From Poriferisodalis sp965208485 (GTDB lineage Bacteria; Actinomycetota; Acidimicrobiia; Acidimicrobiales; Poriferisodalaceae), in the NCBI RefSeq assembly GCF_965208485.1, contig NZ_OZ242344.1:4030001-4094000 (forward strand): a stretch of 64,000 nt of DNA. The letters are read 5' to 3'. A model generated the notes under the pieces. That model was given only the letters and a program-made list of their open reading frames with translations. It ran no database searches and was not told the origin of the DNA. Made by a program: the position numbers and the translations under genes. Shown here in pieces: positions 53,984 through 64,000 of the stretch. The number at the start of each line of letters is the position of its first letter. Position 1 is the stretch's first letter.

Positions 53984-54405
53984 ATGGCCACGCTGATCAC
54001 TGGCGGCACCGGATACGTCGGGAGCCATACCGTGGCCGCCCTGCACACGGCCGGGCGAGATGTCGTGGTGCTCGACGACTTTTCCAATTCCCGGCGTGAT
54101 GTCATCGCACGAGTGCGGTCGTTGACGACTCCGGACTTGATCGTCGTCGAGGGTGATGCCGGGGATCGCCCCACCATCGAGCGGCTGTGCGACGAACACG
54201 ACGTCGACTCGGTGGTCCACTTCGCGGCCTGCCCATGGTGATGCGGGTGGCGGAGGGCTCTGCGGACAGGCTGCAGGTGTTCGGCGACGACTACGACACG
54301 CGGGACGGCACGGCAATTCGCGATTACGTGCACGTGACCGATCTCGCCGAGATGCTGACGGATCACTGGCGATTCGCGCGTCGCTGCGGGCAGGGACTCG
54401 CCTGA
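53984..54405 (+). pseudogene. galE: UDP-glucose 4-epimerase, internally deleted and frameshifted
   Basis: ATG 53984 opens a proper GalE N-terminus: MATLITGGTGYVGSHTVAAL, DVVVLDDFSNS, IVVEGDAGDRPTIERL, DVDSVVHFAA, stop at 54241. A second frame then gives GalE's later part, LQVFGDDYDTRDGTAIRDYV followed by HVTDLAE, to 54405. The 110 or so residues between (with the YxxxK catalytic motif) and the C-terminus are missing. The gene cannot make an active epimerase. It sits just before the glycan genes. Confidence 0.85.
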
Positions 54406-54420
54406 GGCCTGCCGGGTGCG

Positions 54421-56130
54421 TCACTCGAACATCGCAGCGGCAGTGATCAGGGTGTATTCGCCTCCTGCGGCCAATGGCTCGTCTAGTGCCGAGGGAGGCA
54501 CGAAGTCCGGAACCCGGTCATTCCGCACGAGGATGACATCGGTGGGGGCGACATCATCGAGCGTGGTCTCGTCAAGCATCCAAGCGGGCCGGTCGAGGTA
54601 GTACGCGATCCACCGGGGAGTCCAGATTCCCTCGGTGAACCAAACAAGCTCGGCCTCAGCGATGTCAGGTGCATCCCGCGCTCGGGCAAGGACGGCCCCG
54701 GCATCCGCAGGACGGTCCAGGTAGAAGTCACGAGTCGAACCGGTGACGACGAACCCCAGGGTCACCAGGGCAACTGCCGCAGCGGCCATTCCGAGCGGGA
54801 GCCGCAGCCGCGCAGCCCAGCCGCGAAGTCCGCGCCGCACGGCGTCAGCAAGGGCCGCAACGCCGATTGCGGTGGGTGCCACCCAGGGAAAGTTCCACAG
54901 CCGGTGAATCCAGGCGCCTTGTTGCAAGGCGAACGTGAGTGACGCGGCGACAGCGAGCGTGACGAGGGCCGGTCCACGTGTGCGGCGGTCGAGGAATGCC
55001 GCGATGAGCGCCGGGAAGAACAGCAGGCGAAGCCACCACGAAGCCAGCAGATGGTGACCGGCGAAGCTCCATTGCCGTTGGAGGAATTCGCCAAAGGTGA
55101 ATTGCGCCTGCTCGGCTGCTGTTGACACGTCGTTGCCGGTGCGAAACGCCACGCGCTCGCTCAGCTCGGAGATGTCGGTTGCGTTCAGCAGCCAACCAGC
55201 TGTCAGCAGACCTCCGGCGACTGCTCCGGTGACGACCGCGGTCAAGCCCGGCGACCATCCCAGGCGAATCCAGCCGGACAGGCCGCGAGGCGAGGTTCTC
55301 ATGGAGTGCCAGCTGTGCGCCTCTCGGCGGCGCCGTTGGATCGTGCCGATGAACAGCCACGGCAGCAGCAATCCCAGCGACGCGATGGCGATCCATGAGT
55401 GCATTGCCGTCAACGCCGCGAGCACACCTGCACCCGCCAGCGCCCAACGCGATGGGTGCGTCGTCTGGCGCAGCCAGGCGATGGCGGCGGTGAGCGCCAG
55501 CAGCAACGAGAAGCTGATGCCCATGCGGGCGTACACATAGAAGAAGCCGGTGCTCACCATCACCAGTACGGCGATCAGCGTCGGCCCCCATGACATGCCA
55601 ACCGCACGCAGCACCGCTGCCAGGAACGCCACGGTGGCGACGCCCAGCAGGAAGTCCGTGATCCGGACTGCGGCTGGGCTGTCGCCGAAGGCGCCGACCG
55701 ACGCGATGGTCAAGAATTGCTTCAGCGGCGGGTGGTGCGCGTAGGTGACTGCTTCTGTGGGCGGTTCGGTTCGCGGGGGTACCTCGAACTCGGCTCGGAT
55801 GAACGGATCTGTGCGCGCTCCCAAGCTGGATTCAATGGGGCCGAGATCCCAGAAATTGCGCGCCTGAATGCCCGCCCGACCGAAGATGCGACCGTCGTCG
55901 CTGTTGCCGAGCGGCAAGTCGAGATCCGGCGCCCACAGGGCGAACAGGCCGATGCAGATGAGCGCTACGACGGTCCAGCCTGACCAGAGGCGCCCAAATC
56001 GGCCGCGTGCTGTAGTGAGCCTTCCTGCTGCGTCGGCTGTTGCTTCCCGCTCATGTTCGCTGCGCTCACGGGCCGCTCGGGCCCCGGCTTCGCCTGGCGG
56101 CTCAGCCTCCGGGTCGCCTCGGCGTGCCAT
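54421..56130 (-). CDS. GT-C type membrane glycosyltransferase (PMT/ArnT-like)
   Basis: 569 residues from ATG 56130. After a charged cytoplasmic N-terminus (about 60 residues) there are ten or more hydrophobic helices. The first extracytoplasmic loop contains the acidic pair NSDDGRIFG and the later YAHHPPLKQFL motif, as in GT-39/PMT-like enzymes that use polyprenyl-phosphate sugars. The C-terminal 110 residues are soluble. It is divergent from the sugar-phosphotransferase gene, together forming a surface-glycan locus. Confidence 0.78.
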   Translation of the reverse strand: MARRGDPEAEPPGEAGARAARERSEHEREATADAAGRLTTARGRFGRLWSGWTVVALICIGLFALWAPDLDLPLGNSDDGRIFGRAGIQARNFWDLGPIESSLGARTDPFIRAEFEVPPRTEPPTEAVTYAHHPPLKQFLTIASVGAFGDSPAAVRITDFLLGVATVAFLAAVLRAVGMSWGPTLIAVLVMVSTGFFYVYARMGISFSLLLALTAAIAWLRQTTHPSRWALAGAGVLAALTAMHSWIAIASLGLLLPWLFIGTIQRRRREAHSWHSMRTSPRGLSGWIRLGWSPGLTAVVTGAVAGGLLTAGWLLNATDISELSERVAFRTGNDVSTAAEQAQFTFGEFLQRQWSFAGHHLLASWWLRLLFFPALIAAFLDRRTRGPALVTLAVAASLTFALQQGAWIHRLWNFPWVAPTAIGVAALADAVRRGLRGWAARLRLPLGMAAAAVALVTLGFVVTGSTRDFYLDRPADAGAVLARARDAPDIAEAELVWFTEGIWTPRWIAYYLDRPAWMLDETTLDDVAPTDVILVRNDRVPDFVPPSALDEPLAAGGEYTLITAAAMFE

Positions 56131-56279
56131 GAGCGATCTTTCGGTTCTCGGCGGCTGCTGCCGCCGTGCGAAGGGACGCAGCGTAGTATCGGCCCGATGG
56201 CAGTCGACGGGCGGCACCGGCTGCCGGATGCCGGCTGCCGCACACCGAGCGACGTGTCCCAACTCGCCATGAGACTCCC

Positions 56280-57628
<1,349 letters not shown>

Positions 57629-57632
<4 letters not shown>

Positions 57633-58633
57633 CCGCTGCTGGCGGCGCCGGACAGCCGAATGTCACGGCCGGCAAGCCACGTGCCACCGTGGTCATTCCC
57701 GCTCGCAACTGCGCGCAGGTGATCCAGGGATGTCTCGACGCGGTAAGCGCGCAGACCTACACCGGGCCACTGGAGGTGGTGATCGCCGTTGCGCCCAGTA
57801 CCGACGGAACCGAGGGCGCGGTTGCCGGGGCACGCTGCTCATGGCCCATCGAGATTGTCGGCAATCCAGCAGGCACAGCGTCGTCTGGTCTCAACGCTGC
57901 GATCGGGGCCTCCCGCGGGGAGATCATTGTGCGCGTCGACGCGCAGTCCCGGCTTCCGGACGACTATGTCGAGCGGGCGATAGCGACGCTGGCCCGCACC
58001 GGGGCTGCGAACGTCGGAGGTGTGCAACGACCCGTCGGCCAACATGGCCTGAGCCGTGTGATCGCGGCGGCGATGTCATCGGGCTTCGGGGGCGGTCCAG
58101 CCCAGTTCCGGCACGGCCGCCACGAAGGACCCGTCGACACCGTTTATCTCGGAGTGTTCGATGCCGAGGCGCTCGCGGCCGTCGGCGGCTTCGTCGAGTC
58201 GCTTGAGCGCAACCAGGACTACGAGTTGAACTGGCGGCTGCGAGAACAGGGACGCATCGTCTGGCTGGATCCGGGCCTCGTGGTCGACTACCTGCCGCGT
58301 TCGAGCTGGGGCGGCTTGGCCCGTCAGTATTACGACTACGGGGCCTGGAAGCGCATCGTGATCAGCCGACATCCGCGCTCGATGCAGCCTCGGCAGCTCG
58401 CTGCGCCTGCGCTGGTGTGTGGCCTCGTGCTGTCGGCGATCGAGCTGGCTCGCGGCCGCCTGCGAGGGGGACTGGTGCCTGCGGCCTATCTCGGTGCCTG
58501 CGCCCTGGCGGCAGCTCGGCTCCGGCGCGGCCTGCCCGGTATGGCCGATCGCCTGCGAGCAGCGGCCGCATTCGCGGTCATGCACCTCTCGTGGGGCGTG
58601 GGCTTTCTTGCCGGCAGGCGCGGCGGCCGCTGA
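57629..58633 (+). CDS. Glycosyltransferase family 2
   Basis: 334 residues from GTG 57629, overlapping the sugar-transferase stop as GTGA. GT-A pattern: ATVVIPARNCAQVIQGCLDA, the DxD-like IVRVDAQSRLP, the acceptor segment NQDYELNWRLREQG with ED-like acidic residue. The C-terminus has two or three hydrophobic segments, so it is membrane-bound. It adds a sugar to the lipid-linked intermediate made by the upstream enzyme. The tight coupling marks one operon. Confidence 0.9.
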
Positions 58634-58715
58634 ACCGGACACCGCTCACCACGGCAGGTGTCACAGCAGCAAGTGGCCCGGGACCTGTCCTGCAGCACTC
58701 AGTACGCTCACAGCC

Positions 58716-59021
58716 ATGTCGCCCGCTTCCATGAATGACGTCGTGATCCGCAACGGGACGGTGGTGGACGGCAGCGGGGCAGCGCCCGGCGCTGCTGACG
58801 TCGCTGTCTCCGATGGCGTCATCACTGATGTCGGCGAGGTGGACGGTCGGGGTCGTCGCGAGGTCGATGCCGAGGGACATCTCGTGCTTCCCGGATGGGC
58901 GGACATCCATACCCACTACGACGGTCAGGCCATGTGGGATCCCGAGATGACGCCGTCGTCGTGGCACGGCGTCACGATGGCGATCTTCGGCATCGGCGAT
59001 TCACTGAGCCGGTGGTGCTGA
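58716..59021 (+). pseudogene. N-acyl-D-amino-acid deacylase-like amidohydrolase, N-terminal fragment
   Basis: ATG 58716 starts a typical amidohydrolase N-terminus (DVVIRNGTVVDGSGAAPGAA, LVLPGWADIHTHYDGQAMWD) including the metal-binding HxH, then PSSWHGVTMAIFG. After about 95 codons it ends at 59021; the remaining ~450 residues of the family are absent and the CoA-transferase follows after 4 bp. A deletion removed the rest. Confidence 0.8.
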
Positions 59022-59025
59022 GCCG

Positions 59026-60264
59026 GTGGGCGCTGCGTCAGCGAGTGCCGAGCCGGTCGCCACAGTGCCCACGCCTGGAGCAGATTCAGCCGCTCAGGCG
59101 CTGCCGCTCGCCGGCATCGTCGTACTCGATCTGACCATCGCGCGTGCCGGGCCCACGGCGGTCCGGCAGCTCGCGGACTGGGGTGCCGATGTCATACGGG
59201 TGGATGCACCCACCGACGGCTTCGAGGAGGGCCGCGAGACCTCGCCCGACCACCTCAACATCCACCGCAACAAGCGCTCAGTGGTCATCGACCTGAAGCA
59301 CCCGTCGGGCCGCGATCTGCTCCACCGTCTGGTGCGGTCCGCAGATGTGCTGGTTGAGAACCTGCGACCGACCGTCAAGCACCGGCTGGGCTTCGACCTC
59401 GAGACGCTGCACAGTCTGAACCCGGCCCTCGTCATGGGCTCGATCTCGGGATTCGGCCAGGACGGCCCCTATGCAACACGGGGAGGCGTCGATCAGATCG
59501 CCCAAGGCATCGGCGGGATGATGGCAGTCACGGGGCTGCCCGGCTACGGCCCCGTCCGCGCCGGTGTGGCGATCAGCGATGTGACCGCCGGGCTGCAGCT
59601 GGCGATCGGCATTCTCGTCGCGCTCCTCGAACGGGGTCGCACCGGCGAAGGGCGCTGGGTGCACACGTCGCTGCTCGAGTCGATGATCGGCATGCTCGAC
59701 TTCCAGGCAGCTCGTTGGACGGTGGCCGGGGAGGACCCACCGCAGGCCGGCAACGACCATCCGACCATGATCCCGATGGGGACCTACGAGGCAGCCGACG
59801 GGCACATCAACATCGCGGCGCCGGGAGGCCGGCTGTGGCGGACGTTCTGCGCAGAGATCGGCCGCCCTGACCTGCCCGACGACGAACGGTTCTCGTCGAC
59901 CAAGCTGCGCTCAGCAAATCGGACCGAGCTGAACAAGCTCATCAGCGAACGGCTCGCCACGGCCGGCTGCGACGAATGGGTCGAGCGGCTCAATGCTGCG
60001 GGCATCCCGTGCGGGCGTGTCAACACGGTGGCCGAGGCGTTTGCCGACCCGCAGGTGAAGCACCTCGGCATGGCGGCGCCGGTGCGCCACCCGCACATGG
60101 GCGACATTCGCATCGTGCGCAACGCCACCCAGATCGACGGCGTGCCCGGCGACATCCGCCGGCCCAGCCCCGCGCGGGGCGAGCACACCGACGAGATCCT
60201 GACCCAGTTCGGTCTGGAACCAGACGAGATCGTCGCCCTGCGCGAGGCCGGCGCCGTCCGCTGA
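59026..60264 (+). CDS. CaiB/BaiF-type CoA-transferase (family III)
   Basis: 412 residues from GTG 59026. Family pattern: LAGIVVLDLTIARAGPTAVR, QLADWGADVIRVDAP, HLNIHRNKRSVVIDLKHPSG, then RAGVAISDVTAGLQLAIGIL with the catalytic Asp and GRTGEGRWVHTSLLES. The end FGLEPDEIVALREAG is typical. It moves CoA between carboxylic acids through an aspartyl intermediate; substrate unknown. The truncated amidohydrolase upstream suggests a once larger catabolic unit. Confidence 0.92.
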   Translation: MGAASASAEPVATVPTPGADSAAQALPLAGIVVLDLTIARAGPTAVRQLADWGADVIRVDAPTDGFEEGRETSPDHLNIHRNKRSVVIDLKHPSGRDLLHRLVRSADVLVENLRPTVKHRLGFDLETLHSLNPALVMGSISGFGQDGPYATRGGVDQIAQGIGGMMAVTGLPGYGPVRAGVAISDVTAGLQLAIGILVALLERGRTGEGRWVHTSLLESMIGMLDFQAARWTVAGEDPPQAGNDHPTMIPMGTYEAADGHINIAAPGGRLWRTFCAEIGRPDLPDDERFSSTKLRSANRTELNKLISERLATAGCDEWVERLNAAGIPCGRVNTVAEAFADPQVKHLGMAAPVRHPHMGDIRIVRNATQIDGVPGDIRRPSPARGEHTDEILTQFGLEPDEIVALREAGAVR

Positions 60265-60432
60265 AGCAGCCTGCAAGAACCAGCAGGAACTACCCCGCAA
60301 TTTCCTGCATGAACTGCGCGGCGTGGAAGGTCGAATCGAAGTTCGTCGACTGGTGAGCGGCGTCCGGCGGCGGGCTGACGACCTTACGGCACCAGCCCGC
60401 CGGCCGTTGATGCTTTCGTTTGATGCTGAGCG

Positions 60433-61767
<1,335 letters not shown>

Positions 61768-61905
61768 GTCGAGCTCCATTTCTTGTGCCCCATGAGGCGG
61801 GCTGTGCCTGGTCCGGCGGGATTGCCGGACGCAGCACTGTACCGGCTATTCCCGACCAATCCAGTCGGATTTTCTGTGACAGGTCGGTGTCGGAATCTCG
61901 CCGGT

Positions 61906-62931
61906 CTAGAACCCGGTCTGCTTGTCCACGACGCCTTCGAGCGGCCTGCCTTCGCGCAAGGCCACCAAGTTCCGGCAGAAGCGCTCGAGATTGCGCCGGG
62001 CACGGTGCTGGCTGGCGCCTGCGGTATGCGGGGTCATGACGCAGTTGTCGAATCCCCACAGCGGGCTGTCCGGCGGCAATGGCTCGACCGGCGCGACATC
62101 CAAGGCGGCCCCGCCGATGCGGCCTGCGGCGAGCGCGCGCTCCAGCGACGGCCCGTCGATGATCTCGCCGCGGGTCACGTTCAGCAGGACCGCCCCATCG
62201 GGCATCAGCGCGAACATCTCGTCGTCGAACATTGCCCGTGTTGTGTCAGTGAGCGGCAGGCCGACCGCCAGCACGTCGCTGGTTGCCACGATGTCGTGCA
62301 GCGACTCCGGGCCGCCGACTGTCTCGACTCCCTTGCCAGGCGGTACCGGGTAGAGGTCCATCGCCTGCACAGTCATGCCGAACGCCACGGCTCGCCGAGC
62401 CAGGTGACGTCCCGTGCCGCCGAAACCCAGGATGCCCATGGTGAGGCCTTCGAGTTCGAGCTCGCTGTAGCGCATCCGTTCCCGGAGGTCGTTGTCCCAG
62501 CCGTCCGGGCCGAGCTTCGCCGCCATCGCGATGCGCCTGACCAGCGCCAGCAGCAAGCCGAACGCGTGGTCGGCCAAGTGGCTGCCGACGAGGCCTTTCT
62601 CGCCGGTCAGCACGACGTCGCTGTCGACGAACTTGGGATACATGAACATGTCGACGCCTGATGCCGTCGCATGCACCCAGCGCAGATGGGGCGCCGCGTC
62701 GAACAGCCACTCGGGCACGATGCCGAGGATCACCTGCGCATCCGCCGCCAGCGGCACCCCGTCCCGTGGCCGGTCGACGACGTTCACGACGGTGCCGGGA
62801 CCCGCCGCGTCACGGATGTCGGCTTCTTCGGCAGGGCTGACATTGGGCAGGGTCAGCGTCTTGGTCACGAGCACGTTGAGCGGCCCGTCGGGCGCCTCCA
62901 AGATCGTTGGGCTGGGCAGGCCAGTACTCAT
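61906..62931 (-). CDS. D-2-hydroxyacid dehydrogenase (NAD-binding)
   Basis: 341 residues from ATG 62931. Rossmann motif MGILGFGGTGRHLARRAV, then LPLTDTTRAMF. The catalytic Arg lies in LLNVTRGEIIDG, Glu in VAPVEPLPPDSPLWG and His in VMTPHTAGASQH. It reduces a 2-oxoacid or oxidises a D-2-hydroxyacid. It lies upstream of metY on the same strand with a 126-bp gap. Confidence 0.9.
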   Translation of the reverse strand: MSTGLPSPTILEAPDGPLNVLVTKTLTLPNVSPAEEADIRDAAGPGTVVNVVDRPRDGVPLAADAQVILGIVPEWLFDAAPHLRWVHATASGVDMFMYPKFVDSDVVLTGEKGLVGSHLADHAFGLLLALVRRIAMAAKLGPDGWDNDLRERMRYSELELEGLTMGILGFGGTGRHLARRAVAFGMTVQAMDLYPVPPGKGVETVGGPESLHDIVATSDVLAVGLPLTDTTRAMFDDEMFALMPDGAVLLNVTRGEIIDGPSLERALAAGRIGGAALDVAPVEPLPPDSPLWGFDNCVMTPHTAGASQHRARRNLERFCRNLVALREGRPLEGVVDKQTGF

Positions 62932-63137
62932 CTCGTCATGCTCCCGTCTGCGTGCCGACAGAGGTGGCCTCGGCGGTGCTGAGGCGACTGCTGGTCACAC
63001 GGCGAGGGCGTCGCGGTCGGGCGCGAGCGTTGCCGGGCACTGCGGTGCCGGTGCTGGATGCGTTCACGCAGTCGACGCCTCGACAGCTTGCAGGCGTGCG
63101 GCCGCGGCCGCTGACGATGCGGGTGTGCCGGAGGCGT
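62932..63137. other. Intergenic region
   Basis: About 200 bp between two leftward genes. No gene, repeat or terminator is clear. Confidence 0.35.
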
Positions 63138-63959
63138 TCATGCGACCAGCGCCTCGACGGCGCCGATGCCGCTGTAGTCGGTGATCCAGTGTTGCCCCGC
63201 CTCGGCCCGGAAGCGGGCGTATGCGCCGGTGATGACACATTGACCCGGCTCCAGCGCGAGTCCGTGCCTGTGCAGGGTGGCGGCGAGCCGGGCAATCGAC
63301 AGGTAGGGGTTGTCGACCTCGTCCGCGGCCGTGCAGCTGAAGCGTTCCTCGCCGTCGCACAACACCGTCACCACGCAGCGATCGAGTTCCGCTGCGGGCG
63401 GGGCGTCGGCACCCGAGCCCCGCACGATGGCCCAGTTCGTCAGATTGTCCGCGACGAGCATGGCGAGGTTGCCTTCGACGGCTACCCGCGCCTCGTTGAT
63501 CTCGTAACCGGCGCAGACCGCTGAGATCCGTTCGGGCACCGACGCGGGATCAACGCCGTGGCCGGCGATGCGCTTGCCGATGACGAAGAACATCTCGGGC
63601 TCGACGGTCACCTTGTTGATCTCCGCGGACGGTATGTCGGCTGGGGAAGAGAGCACTCGGTTGACGTGCCCGAAGGGCCGATCGTCGATGCCCGCCGCTG
63701 CGCGTGCACGATCCGAGGTGAGTCCCACCTTCCAACCAGCCTGCACAGTGCCGACTGCGACAGCGCGGCGCTGCATCTCGCACTGGATCGCCAGTCCGTC
63801 CTCGAAGCCGAGTGCCGAGAATGCGTCGGTGGGGGGATTGCCGCCCTTCTCGTAGTAGCTCGACAGCGCATCGGCGGCGGCGAGTTGCGCGGGACTGAGC
63901 ACGCGGGCGAGTTGTCCGGGCTGGGAATGTCCGGGGCCGGGTTGTCGCGGGGGATTCAC
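63138..63959 (-). CDS. 2-keto-4-pentenoate hydratase/FAH-family protein
   Basis: 273 residues from GTG 63959. The hydratase pattern: AYxIQ-like entry (FEDGLAIQCEMQRRAVAVG), GWKVGLTSDRARAAAGID, VEPEMFFVIGKRIAG with the metal-binding Glu, VCAGYEINEARVAVEGNLA, and VDNPYLSIARLAATLHRHGL. It hydrates 2-hydroxypentadienoates in aromatic meta-cleavage or decarboxylates relatives. No other meta-cleavage gene is visible; more may lie beyond the right edge. Confidence 0.85.
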   Translation of the reverse strand: MNPPRQPGPGHSQPGQLARVLSPAQLAAADALSSYYEKGGNPPTDAFSALGFEDGLAIQCEMQRRAVAVGTVQAGWKVGLTSDRARAAAGIDDRPFGHVNRVLSSPADIPSAEINKVTVEPEMFFVIGKRIAGHGVDPASVPERISAVCAGYEINEARVAVEGNLAMLVADNLTNWAIVRGSGADAPPAAELDRCVVTVLCDGEERFSCTAADEVDNPYLSIARLAATLHRHGLALEPGQCVITGAYARFRAEAGQHWITDYSGIGAVEALVA

Positions 63960-64000
63960 AGGGGCGCACCCTATGCCCGTGGCGGCGTTGCAGCATCGAA

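Overview
The window is high-GC DNA from a free-living actinobacterium. The actinobacterial markers are a class II DAHP synthase, a PdtaS-type HisKA_2 histidine kinase next to a DUF3107 gene, a DUF222/HNH (13E12-type) protein, a mycothiol-dependent maleylpyruvate-isomerase remnant, and several apparently leaderless genes. An Acidimicrobiia-like lineage fits best, but that is inference: no rRNA or tRNA gene is present to place it.

Layout. (1) 1-7.6 kb is a putative defence module in two convergent units. A PAPS-reductase-like gene (left edge) and a fusion protein with RNAP alpha-CTD-like and sigma-region-4-like segments read rightward. Four genes read leftward, linked by ATGA overlaps: PLD-nuclease/helicase, a 73-aa protein, a DndD/SMC-like ATPase and a 142-aa protein. 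(2) 8-21.7 kb holds a DEDDh exonuclease-BRCT protein, a voltage-gated-channel-like protein with an abnormal filter, two AAA ATPases, a nitroreductase, a VapBC pair, a DUF4153 gene cut by an ISL3 remnant, and a catabolic-looking cluster (TauD-type dioxygenase, DUF1330, RidA, enolase-superfamily enzyme, MFS exporter, DUF3237).

(3) 22-44 kb is a mobile-element graveyard built on a restriction-modification locus. A C5 methyltransferase has lost its N-terminus to an IS1380-type remnant. The adjacent NaeI-type restriction gene is split into three pieces by an IS1380-type element (4-bp CTTA duplication) and by a 7.6-kb composite structure: two identical ISL3-type copies flanked by an 8-bp GAAAAGAC duplication. 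Removing both insertions restores an unbroken 306-codon frame. The composite cargo includes a HEPN-motif protein and a DndB homologue, a protein family known as a regulator of DNA phosphorothioation. A Vsr nuclease, two more ATPases, a clipped HicB, VapC and recombinase fragments, and a chain of abutting CTAG-bounded MITE-like elements complete the region. PdtaS and DUF3107 sit inside it as conserved chromosomal genes.

(4) 44-64 kb is mostly core metabolism: aroE, prepilin peptidase, a secreted FN3-type protein with a 14-C tract and an apparent frameshift, class II DAHP synthase, a sigma-70 factor, nadD, rsfS, a DUF3048 lipoprotein, a decayed galE, a cell-surface glycan cluster, a truncated amidohydrolase, a CoA-transferase, metY, a D-2-hydroxyacid dehydrogenase and a hydratase. 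No tRNA, rRNA or CRISPR array was seen.
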